NCBI GenBank assembly: GCA_025937035.1
Contig: JAICSG010000375.1
Span: 1 to 5,015 of the forward strand
From: Thermoanaerobaculia bacterium
Lineage (GTDB): Bacteria; Acidobacteriota; Thermoanaerobaculia; Multivoradales; UBA5704
Reading direction: 5' to 3'
Length of the DNA: 5,015 nt
In this document: positions 1 through 5,015 of the stretch, in pieces
Position numbering within the stretch: position 1 is the first letter of the stretch
Layout of the letters: each line of letters starts with the position of its first letter
Notes under the pieces: generated by a model
What the model was told of the DNA's origin: nothing
The model's database searches: none
The model's input: the letters and a program-made list of their open reading frames with translations, nothing else
Made by a program: the position numbers and the translations under genes

Positions 1-1402
1 CCGCGAAGTAGAGGAAGGGGCTGGAGGCGCAGAATTCCTGCCCCTGGAAGAGCATCGGCGTCCCGGGCCCCAGCAGCAGGAAGGCCGTAAGCGCGCGGTA
101 ACGGCCGGGGGAGGAGAGCTTGTGGCAGCGCTCGCCGCGGGCCGAGTTGGCCACCTGGTCGTGGTTCTGGAGGAAGTTGATGAAGGCCGCCGGCGGCAGC
201 CCCAGACCCGAGGCCCCCCGGCGCTGCTGTTGCCAGGAGTAGCGCTGTCCTTGATAGAGATAGCCGTACTTGACCAGGGAGATCATCTCCTGGGGGCAGC
301 CGGTGTAGTCCGTGTAGTAGGCCTCGTTGCGGCCGGTCAGCGCCACCTGGGTGGAATGATGGAAGTCGTCGTTCCACAGGGCGTCGAGCCCGTAGCCGCC
401 CTCCCCGGGAGGCCGCACCAGCTTCGTCTCCTGGGGCTCGTTCTCGGCCACCAGGTACATCGCCCGTCCCCCCGCCGCCTCACGGACCCGCCGGGCCACG
501 GCGGCGAGGATGTGGTCCTCCGAGGCGTCCTTCACGTCCTGAGTGGCGTCCAGCCGCAGGCCGTCGAGATGGAATTCCTCGATCCAGTAGCCGGCGTTGG
601 CGAGGAAGAATTCGCGCACCGGCCCGGCATCCTCGCCGTCGAAGTTGATCGCCTGCCCCCAGTCGTTCTTGTAGCGATCGGTGAAGTAGTTCTCCGAGAA
701 TTGCTTGAGATAGTTGCCGTCCGGTCCCAGGTGGTTGTAGACCACGTCGAGGATCACGGCGAGGCGATTGGCATGGGCCCGGTCGACGAAGCGGCGGAAG
801 TCGTCCGGCTCGCCGTAGAGGTGGTAGGGGGCGAAGAGGTCGACCCCGTCGTACCCCCAGCCGAAGCGGCCGGGAAACTCGGCGACCGGCATCACCTCCA
901 GCACGGTGATCCCCAGCTCCGCCAGCTCTTTGAGCTGCCGCGCGGCGGCTCCCCAAGTCCCCTCCGGGGTGAAGGTGCCGATGTGCATCTCGTAGATCAC
1001 CTGCCCCTCGGGGCCGGCGCCGGCCCACCCCTCGTCGGTCCACTCGAAGGTGGAGGGATCGACCACCCGGGACGGCCCGTGGGGTCCCTGGGGCTGGAAG
1101 CGGGAGGCGGGATCGGGGAGGGCGTCGCCGCCGTCGAGGCGGTATTTGTAGAGGGCCCCCGCGCCCGCTCCCTTCACCAGCCCGGAGAACCAGCCGCCCT
1201 TCTCGGGGGTGAGCTCGAAGTCGACCTCCCACTCCTCGGCGGAGCTCTCCTCGAACACGACCTCGACCCGCTTTCGCGAAGGGGCCCAGACCCGGAAGTG
1301 GACGCCTCCGGGTGTCACTTCGGCACCCACGGGGAGGCGGCGGCGCGGCTGGGGCCGGCGCCGGGTGGACGGTTTGGAGGCGGTCTTCTTCTGCGTGGCC
1401 AC
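1..1402 (-). CDS. treZ: Malto-oligosyltrehalose trehalohydrolase, C-terminus cut by window edge
   Basis: TreZ (GH13 family, EC 3.2.1.141) is a cytoplasmic enzyme that hydrolyses maltooligosyltrehalose, made from glycogen-type glucans by TreY, to release trehalose. The frame is open from a GTG at 1402 to the left edge, giving 467 codons of a usual length near 600. Visible features are an N-terminal beta-sandwich with GVHFRVWAPS at about residues 33-42, the barrel start YEMHIGTF at about 137-144, WGYDGVDLFAPYHLYG from about 182, and DVVYNH with D219. The GH13 catalytic set is complete: nucleophile D285 in LRLDAT, acid/base E320 in VAENEP, and D415 in QNHDQ. No frameshift was seen. The GTG lacks a clear ribosome binding site. 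It was chosen because it retains the family-typical basic leader ending RRRLPVGAEV; a second GTG at 1330 would begin inside that motif. The gene lies 31 bases downstream of htrA on the same strand, so co-transcription is possible. A treY partner is not in the window. The identification is firm; the start is less so. Confidence 0.93.
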   Translation of the reverse strand, partial: MATQKKTASKPSTRRRPQPRRRLPVGAEVTPGGVHFRVWAPSRKRVEVVFEESSAEEWEVDFELTPEKGGWFSGLVKGAGAGALYKYRLDGGDALPDPASRFQPQGPHGPSRVVDPSTFEWTDEGWAGAGPEGQVIYEMHIGTFTPEGTWGAAARQLKELAELGITVLEVMPVAEFPGRFGWGYDGVDLFAPYHLYGEPDDFRRFVDRAHANRLAVILDVVYNHLGPDGNYLKQFSENYFTDRYKNDWGQAINFDGEDAGPVREFFLANAGYWIEEFHLDGLRLDATQDVKDASEDHILAAVARRVREAAGGRAMYLVAENEPQETKLVRPPGEGGYGLDALWNDDFHHSTQVALTGRNEAYYTDYTGCPQEMISLVKYGYLYQGQRYSWQQQRRGASGLGLPPAAFINFLQNHDQVANSARGERCHKLSSPGRYRALTAFLLLGPGTPMLFQGQEFCASSPFLYFA

Positions 1403-1433
1403 GGGGCCGGGAAATGCAGGGGGCGTGCCGAGC

Positions 1434-2609
1434 CTACTCCCCTCGCGCCGACGGCGCCCCGAGCTGCACGGGCACGGTCACCCGCCGGTTGCCGCGGAGC
1501 ACTTCCACCCGCACGGTGTCGCCGGCCTTCTTGCCCTCGATGGCGACGAGGAGCGCGTCATCGGAGGTCACCGGCTGGCCCTCCACGGAGAGGACGATGT
1601 CCCCTAGCTCCACACGGCCGAAGCCGGCGCGCCGGAGCCCCTGGATCCCGGCCCGGGCGGCGCCGCTGCCAGGGGCGACCCGGGAGACCACCGCGCCTTC
1701 GATCCCGAGCCGCTGCGCCAGCCCCTGGGACACCTCGATCCCCAGGGAGGGGCGCTGGACCTTACCGTAGCGGATCAGGTCCGGCACCACCCAGGCCACG
1801 TCGTGCTCCGGGATGGCGAAGCCGATCCCCGCCGAGCCGCCCGAGGGGCTGTAGATGGCCGTGTTGACCCCGATCAGCCGGCCGGAGCTGTCGAGCAGGG
1901 GGCCCCCCGAGTTGCCCGGGTTGATCGCCGCGTCGGTCTGGATCACCTCGCGGATCGGCGCTCCGGACTCCGACTGGATCTCCCGCCCGAGCGCGCTCAC
2001 CACGCCGGTGGTCAGGCTCTGGTCGAGGCCGAAGGGGTTGCCGATGGCGAAGACGCTCTGGCCCACCTTCAGGGTCTCCGAGCTGCCCAGGGGGAGCGGC
2101 GTCAGCTTGTTGGCGGGGGCGTCGATCTTGAGCACCGCCAGGTCCTTCTCGGGCGCGGCGCCCACCAGCTTGGCATCCCAGGTCGACTGGTCCGCCAGGG
2201 TCACCTTGGCGGCGTCGGCGTTCGAGATGACATGGAAATTGGTGATGATATGACCCTGGCGGTCCCAGACGAATCCGGAGCCGGCGCCGCGGGGGACCTC
2301 GGTCTCGTTGAGGCTGAAGAGATTCTGCTGCACGGCGAGCGAGGTGATGAACACCACCGCCGGCGAGGCGTGCTGGAAGAGGGCGACGGTCGCCTTCTCC
2401 TGCTCCTGGAGCTGCGGCTGGGGCTGCGGCGCGATCGCCCCCCGGCTGCCGTTCTGGGCCGGCGCGGGGGCCTCCTGGCGGGCCGGAGAGGCCGTGGGCG
2501 CCGAGGGCCCGGCGGCGGTCCCCCGCGCGGACCACGACTTGCCGGCATAGAAGGCGAGCGCGGCGGTGAGCAGGATGACGAGCAGGGATGAGAATGGGGA
2601 GCGGCTCAT
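1434..2609 (-). CDS. HtrA/DegP-family serine protease with one PDZ domain
   Basis: This is a trypsin-like (S1C) HtrA protease, expected to be anchored in or exported through the inner membrane and to degrade misfolded envelope proteins. The chosen ATG gives 391 residues. A hydrophobic segment at about residues 6-22 (SSLLVILLTAALAF) acts as signal peptide or anchor. It is followed by a Pro/Ala/Gln-rich linker (about 31-72), the protease domain (about 75-283) and one PDZ domain (about 286-385). The catalytic triad is intact: H126 in TNFHV, D156 in KDLAVLKID and S234 in NPGNSGGPL. The layout with one PDZ resembles DegS or plant and bacterial Deg1-like proteins more than two-PDZ DegP, so no gene symbol is assigned. 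The start at 2609 is preferred because GAGGAG lies 4 bases ahead and the hydrophobic segment then sits at the N-terminus. An upstream GTG at 2642 would add 11 residues with no ribosome binding site, from within the repeat array. The gene is divergent from the kinase and probably leads a unit that includes treZ. Confidence 0.93.
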   Translation of the reverse strand: MSRSPFSSLLVILLTAALAFYAGKSWSARGTAAGPSAPTASPARQEAPAPAQNGSRGAIAPQPQPQLQEQEKATVALFQHASPAVVFITSLAVQQNLFSLNETEVPRGAGSGFVWDRQGHIITNFHVISNADAAKVTLADQSTWDAKLVGAAPEKDLAVLKIDAPANKLTPLPLGSSETLKVGQSVFAIGNPFGLDQSLTTGVVSALGREIQSESGAPIREVIQTDAAINPGNSGGPLLDSSGRLIGVNTAIYSPSGGSAGIGFAIPEHDVAWVVPDLIRYGKVQRPSLGIEVSQGLAQRLGIEGAVVSRVAPGSGAARAGIQGLRRAGFGRVELGDIVLSVEGQPVTSDDALLVAIEGKKAGDTVRVEVLRGNRRVTVPVQLGAPSARGE

Positions 2610-2613
2610 AAGG

Positions 2614-2619
2614 CTCCTC
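2614..2619 (-). promoter_or_regulatory. Ribosome binding site of the HtrA gene
   Basis: GAGGAG on the minus strand lies 4 bases before the ATG at 2609. It decides between this start and the GTG at 2642, which has no purine-rich site ahead of it. The spacing is slightly short but the match is good. Confidence 0.65.
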
Positions 2620-2626
2620 AGGGGAA

Positions 2627-2736
2627 GGCCACGGACGAGCACAGACTAGCACGGACAGACATGGACGCAGAGGAGGCCGAAGGGGTGTCCTCCCCTGTCC
2701 GTGCTCGCCCGTGTCCGTCCCCATCCGTGTTCCCCT
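2627..2736. repeat. Two inverted blocks of 10-bp GTCCGTG-type repeats
   Basis: The intergenic region between the divergent htrA and kinase genes is built of degenerate 10-bp units with consensus about GTCCGTGCTC. On the minus strand, four contiguous units occupy 2627-2666; exact examples are GTCCGTGGCC at 2627-2636 and GTCCGTGCTA at 2647-2656. On the plus strand, five units occupy 2687-2736, three of them beginning GTCC; the best is GTCCGTGCTC at 2697-2706, and the last is weak. The blocks are separated by exactly 20 bp (2667-2686), so everything keeps one 10-bp register around a dyad at 2676/2677. A 10-bp period equals about one DNA turn, placing each unit on the same helix face. The role is unknown. 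Candidates are a multi-site operator or enhancer for the adjacent promoters, an RNA structure, or a dispersed intergenic repeat family. Confidence 0.7.
2648..2705. repeat. Perfect 11-bp inverted repeat with a 36-base loop
   Basis: AGCACGGACAG at 2648-2658 is exactly complementary in reverse to CTGTCCGTGCT at 2695-2705. It is the best-conserved part of the larger repeat array and marks its dyad. A smaller hairpin, AGGGG at 2681-2685 against CCCCT at 2692-2696 with a 6-base loop, competes with its right arm. There is no T-tract, so it does not look like an intrinsic terminator. Confidence 0.7.
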
Positions 2737-2740
2737 CTTC

Positions 2741-2756
2741 CGGCACGCCCCTTGCT
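2741..2756 (+). promoter_or_regulatory. Putative sigma-54 (-24/-12) promoter of the kinase gene
   Basis: The sequence GGCACG, four bases, then TTGC followed by T matches the RpoN consensus TGGCACG-N4-TTGCW with one mismatch (C for the first T). The invariant GG (2742-2743) and GC (2754-2755) are separated by exactly 10 bases, and a T-run follows the -12 element, as is common. The predicted transcription start is near 2767, giving a leader of about 17 bases that carries the ribosome binding site before the ATG at 2784. Sigma-54 promoters need an enhancer-binding ATPase bound upstream, and the repeat array ends only a few bases away. The match is seen in the sequence; function is inferred. Confidence 0.5.
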
Positions 2757-2766
2757 TTTGCCCCCC

Positions 2767-2781
2767 GGGGAGACGGGGGAG
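2767..2781 (+). promoter_or_regulatory. Ribosome binding region of the kinase gene
   Basis: Two purine-rich GGGGAG copies (2767-2772 and 2776-2781) precede the ATG at 2784. The first is 11 bases and the second 2 bases from the start, so the effective pairing is somewhere between. This favours 2784 over the upstream in-frame ATG at 2661, which has no such site. Confidence 0.45.
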
Positions 2782-2783
2782 AC

Positions 2784-4373
2784 ATGACCAAGCCATCCGA
2801 AGGGGGAGAAACGACGGGCGCAGCCCAGGACCTGCGGGCCCTGCTGGAGGCCGGCGAGGGGTACCGTCAGATCGTCGGCACGATCCAGGACTACGCGATC
2901 TTTACCATGGACCCCGAGGGGAAGGTGGCGAGCTGGAACGCCGGCGCGGCGGCCCTCCTGGGATATGAGGCGGAGGAGATCCTCGGCCGCGACGGCGCCT
3001 GCTTCTTCACCCCGGAGGACGTCCAGAAGGGGGTCCCCGAGGCCGAGCTGCGGAAGGCGGCGGAGACCGGCCGCGCCTCCGACGACCGCTGGCACGTGCG
3101 CAGGAACGGCTCCTACTTCTTCGCCAGCGGCATCACCACCTCCCTGCGCGACGCCCAGGGGGCCCTGCTCGGCTACGTCAAGATCATGCGCGACCGCACC
3201 GACCGCAAGCGGCTCGACGAGGAGCTGCGCAACCGGGCCGAGGCGCTGTCGCGGGCGGACGAGGAGAAGGACGAGTTCCTGGCCGTGCTCGCCCACGAGC
3301 TGCGCAATCCGCTCGCTCCCGTCTTCTACGCCCTCCGCCTGCTCGACGAGAAGCCGCTCGACGATCCCAACCGCTGGTACATCCGGCGCATCGTCGACCG
3401 CCAGATGCGCCGGCTGGCCCGCCTGATCGACGACCTGCTCGACGTCAGCCGCATCCGCACCGGCAAGGTCGAGCTGCGCAGGTCCCGGATCGATCTCAAC
3501 ACCGTGATCGGCCACGCCGTCGAGGTGGTCAAGCCGCTCGCGGAGGACCGCGGGCACGGGCTCTCCTTCTCCCTCGCCCCCGAGCCGGTCTGGCTGGAGG
3601 CGGACCCGGTCCGGCTGGAGCAGGTCTTCTCCAACCTGCTGAGCAACGCGGTCAAGTTCACCGAGGACGGCGGGAAGATCGCGCTCTCCGTCGAGCGCCA
3701 GCCCCAGGAGGTGGTGGTGCGGGTGAAGGACACCGGGGTGGGCATCCCTCCCGACCTTCTCCCCCGCGTTTTCGACCTCTTCACCCAGGGGGACCGCTCG
3801 CTCGACCGCGTCCGCGACGGCCTGGGGATCGGCCTGACCCTCTCCCGCCGGCTGGTCGAGATGCACGGGGGCACGATCGAGGCCCGTAGCGAGGGGGTGG
3901 GGCGGGGGAGCGAGTTCGTCGTCCGCCTCCCGGCCTTCCTGCACCACGGACCGCCGGCGGACGAGGAGGCGGCCGCCGATGTGGAGAAGACATCCTCCCG
4001 CCCGCTGCGGGTGCTGGTGGTGGACGATAGCGAGGACACCACGGAGCTGCTGGGCACCCTCCTGGAGATGGCCGGCCACTCCATTCAGGTGGCCCACACG
4101 GGCCCCTCGGCGCTGGAGGTGGCGTCCGCCTTCCGGCCCGACGCGGTCATCCTGGACATCGGCCTGCCGGGCCTCGACGGCTATCAGGTGGCCCAGCGCC
4201 TGCGCGAGGACCCCGCCCTCAAGAGCGTGACCCTGATCGCCGCCACCGGCTACGGCCAGGAGGAGGACCTCCGCCGCTCCCGCGAGGTCGGCTTCGACCA
4301 GCACCTGGTGAAGCCGATCGATCCGGGGGAGCTGCAGCGGCTGCTGGCGGAGCTGGCGGGGCGGGTGGAGTGA
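2784..4373 (+). CDS. Soluble PAS-domain hybrid histidine kinase with C-terminal receiver
   Basis: This hybrid two-component sensor should autophosphorylate a histidine and pass the phosphate to its own receiver; the downstream partner is not in the window. The 529 residues have no membrane segment, so it is probably cytoplasmic. Domains are PAS with PAC (about 26-137), HisKA with H-box LAHELRNPL (H171), HATPase (about 270-385) and REC (about 407-525). The HATPase has N-box N284/N288, G1 box DTGVGIP (D316), F-box VFDLFTQ and G2 box GLGIGL (346-351). The REC has acidic pair D414/D415, phosphoacceptor D458, T488 and K510. All key residues are present, so both modules should be active. No HPt domain or DNA-binding output is fused, so a separate phosphotransfer or regulator is expected. 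The PAS variant (FTPEDV, RASDDRWHVRRNGS) is a type I associate with CheB/CheR-linked sensors, which fits the cheB remnant next door. The in-frame ATG at 2661 would add 41 Pro/Ser-rich residues translated from the repeat array and was rejected. Confidence 0.93.
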   Translation: MTKPSEGGETTGAAQDLRALLEAGEGYRQIVGTIQDYAIFTMDPEGKVASWNAGAAALLGYEAEEILGRDGACFFTPEDVQKGVPEAELRKAAETGRASDDRWHVRRNGSYFFASGITTSLRDAQGALLGYVKIMRDRTDRKRLDEELRNRAEALSRADEEKDEFLAVLAHELRNPLAPVFYALRLLDEKPLDDPNRWYIRRIVDRQMRRLARLIDDLLDVSRIRTGKVELRRSRIDLNTVIGHAVEVVKPLAEDRGHGLSFSLAPEPVWLEADPVRLEQVFSNLLSNAVKFTEDGGKIALSVERQPQEVVVRVKDTGVGIPPDLLPRVFDLFTQGDRSLDRVRDGLGIGLTLSRRLVEMHGGTIEARSEGVGRGSEFVVRLPAFLHHGPPADEEAAADVEKTSSRPLRVLVVDDSEDTTELLGTLLEMAGHSIQVAHTGPSALEVASAFRPDAVILDIGLPGLDGYQVAQRLREDPALKSVTLIAATGYGQEEDLRRSREVGFDQHLVKPIDPGELQRLLAELAGRVE

Positions 4374-4381
4374 TGAGGCTC

Positions 4382-4726
4382 CTATCCCACCTCCGTCTTC
4401 TCCTCATGCACCAACATCTTCCGTAGTACCTCGGCGTGGCGGGTCGCCTCCTCGGCGCGGCGGTTGGCCATCCAGCGCTCCATGCGGCGGGCGAGATCGG
4501 TATTCTCCTGGAGGGCGCGCACGGCGGGCCAGAGAGTGTATTCCAGGCCCTCGTTCTGCTCGGCCAGCAGGCTCTCGGGGGAGAAGGCGTGCCCGGTGCG
4601 GCAGCGGAAGTGCACCAGGCTGTCCTGCCGGCTCTCCCAGAGCGCTCCGCCACACTCCGGGCAGGTGAAGCCGGAGGGCTCCCCTGCGTTGTGGGGAAAA
4701 CGGGTAGCGGAATTCGGGTTCGGGGG
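4382..4726 (-). pseudogene. Remnant of a CheB-type methylesterase: C-terminal zinc-ribbon-like tail only
   Basis: The frame, open between an in-frame TAG at 4727-4729 and its TAG stop at 4382-4384, encodes GEPSGFTCPECGGALWES, then FRCRTGHAFSPESLLAEQ and GLEYTLWPAVRALQEN, ending in a charged helix. From memory of the family, this is the cysteine/histidine-containing tail that follows the CheB methylesterase domain in chemosensory CheB-like proteins. The methylesterase domain is absent. No ATG, GTG or TTG lies between the upstream TAG and the CPEC motif; the first possible start is a GTG at 4615, after the CxxC pair, which would give 77 residues with half the metal site missing. The other minus-strand frames upstream show no CheB sequence, so a simple frameshift does not explain it. 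A 5'-deleted pseudogene is the best reading. The alternative is a functional small protein from the GTG at 4615. It converges on the kinase gene, 8 bases from its stop. Confidence 0.6.
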
Positions 4727-4729
4727 CTA

Positions 4730-4828
4730 CAGAGCGATCTGGCCCGCGGGCCGCCCAGTCCTCCGCGGCCTCACCCCTCGGTCACGGCCGGTAGGATATA
4801 GTCCCCCTCTCTCGAGAGCCCGACCGAA
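4730..4828. other. Intergenic gap before the glucan phosphorylase gene
   Basis: These 99 bases separate the cheB remnant from the phosphorylase start. They contain a perfect 12-bp palindrome GGCCCGCGGGCC (4741-4752), a short stem GGCCGC/GCGGCC (4749-4754 with 4765-4770), an AT-richer patch around 4791-4802, and a 10-bp palindrome CTCTCGAGAG (4809-4818). The GC-rich palindromes may be chance in such DNA. No RNA gene or further reading frame was recognised. Confidence 0.4.
4797..4802 (+). promoter_or_regulatory. Candidate -10 element for the phosphorylase gene
   Basis: TATAGT, one base from TATAAT, stands out in GC-rich DNA 26 bases before the ATG at 4829. No convincing -35 hexamer lies at the right distance, so this is a tentative call. 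Confidence 0.25.
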
Positions 4829-5015
4829 ATGAACGAGCCGACCGACGGAACCTTCCAGAAACTGCATGAATTGGCCCAGAACCTTTGGTGGTCCTGGCAG
4901 CCCGACATCCGCGCCATCTTCCGCGAGATCGATCCGGAGACCTGGAGCCTCGTCTACCACAACCCGGTCGCCCTGCTGCAGCGGGTCTCTCCCGAGGAGA
5001 TCGGCCGCCGGGTGC
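4829..5015 (+). CDS. glgP: Alpha-glucan (glycogen/starch) phosphorylase, N-terminal fragment
   Basis: The first 62 codons encode LHELAQNLWWSW, then WSLVYHNPVALLQRVSPEE. This is characteristic of the N-terminal DUF3417 domain of the long bacterial alpha-glucan phosphorylases (GT35 family, EC 2.4.1.1). These pyridoxal-phosphate enzymes release glucose-1-phosphate from the non-reducing ends of glycogen or maltodextrin in the cytoplasm. The catalytic and cofactor-binding parts lie beyond the right edge and cannot be checked. The ATG at 4829 is the only sensible start; a weak GAGAG (4814-4818) lies 10 bases before it. With treZ on the other side of the window, it points to a glycogen/trehalose metabolism neighbourhood. 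The gene is divergent from the cheB remnant. Family assignment rests on the short but distinctive N-terminal motif. Confidence 0.85.
   Translation, partial: MNEPTDGTFQKLHELAQNLWWSWQPDIRAIFREIDPETWSLVYHNPVALLQRVSPEEIGRRV

Noticed and set aside
480..1232. 250-residue minus-strand frame within treZ
   Set aside because: It is in the wrong frame. The true treZ frame through the same bases carries WGYDG, DVVYNH and the catalytic Asp.
1403..1433. Promoter or terminator between htrA and treZ
   Set aside because: The 31 bases contain no stem with a T-run and no recognisable -35/-10 pair.
122..1867. 581-residue plus-strand open frame opposite treZ and htrA
   Set aside because: It is antisense to two genes with complete catalytic motifs, spans their junction, and its translation is low-complexity Gly/Arg/Pro/Val with no recognised motif. 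Such frames are expected in GC-rich DNA.
2627..2736. CRISPR array
   Set aside because: The units are contiguous 10-mers without unique spacers and are arranged in inverted blocks, unlike CRISPR repeats of about 23-40 bases.
2985..3020. Possible LOV photosensor cysteine in the kinase PAS domain (GRDGACFF)
   Set aside because: The flavin-binding LOV signature GxNCRFLQ is absent: there is no Asn before or Arg after the cysteine. The following FTPED motif fits an ordinary CheB/CheR-associated PAS domain.
2646..4304. 552-residue minus-strand open frame opposite the kinase
   Set aside because: It lies antisense to nearly all of a clearly real hybrid kinase. Its composition is the typical mirror of GC-rich coding sequence, and its N-terminal or terminal part reads through the repeat array.
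4365..4405. Bidirectional terminator between the convergent kinase and cheB remnant
   Set aside because: Only 4-6 bp stems such as GGAG/CTCC and ATGAGG/CCTCAT can be drawn, with no T-tract on either strand.
4727..4960. 77-residue minus-strand frame overlapping the start of glgP
   Set aside because: It is antisense to the NLWWSW and HNPVALL coding region of glgP and shows no CheB sequence, so it is not the missing 5' part of the cheB remnant.

Overview
This is a GC-rich bacterial chromosomal segment with four protein-coding genes (two cut off by the window edges), one gene remnant, and a compact divergent control region. The codon use, PDZ-type HtrA protease, hybrid histidine kinase and sigma-54-like promoter suggest a Gram-negative-type bacterium such as an Acidobacteriota or a myxobacteria/deltaproteobacteria relative. 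That placement is a guess, because no rRNA or other marker gene is present.

Layout. On the minus strand, bases 1402-1 encode the N-terminal three quarters of malto-oligosyltrehalose trehalohydrolase (TreZ), running off the left edge. Just upstream on the same strand lies an HtrA/DegP-type serine protease (2609-1434). Its stop codon is 31 bases before the treZ start, so the two may be co-transcribed. From 2610 to 2783 there is a divergent intergenic region. It holds an unusual array of 10-bp repeats in two inverted blocks (2627-2666 and 2687-2736), followed by a good match to a sigma-54 (-24/-12) promoter at 2741-2756 pointing right. The plus strand then encodes a soluble PAS-HisKA-HATPase-REC hybrid histidine kinase (2784-4373). 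Convergent with it, eight bases away, is a short minus-strand open frame (4726-4382). It encodes only the C-terminal zinc-ribbon-like tail of a CheB-type methylesterase, with no start codon ahead of the conserved part, so it is probably a decayed cheB remnant. At 4829 the plus strand begins an alpha-glucan (glycogen) phosphorylase that runs off the right edge.

How the genes relate. TreZ and GlgP both act on alpha-1,4-glucans: TreZ releases trehalose from glycogen-derived maltooligosyltrehalose, and GlgP phosphorolyses glycogen to glucose-1-phosphate. They flank a stress/signalling insert made of a periplasmic quality-control protease and a two-component hybrid kinase with a neighbouring chemosensory relic. 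A shared theme of stress and carbon-storage response is plausible but is inference only.

The most unusual element is the 110-bp, 10-bp-phased, mirror-symmetric repeat array directly upstream of the putative sigma-54 promoter. The protein genes belong to known families, and I see no clearly new enzymatic system.
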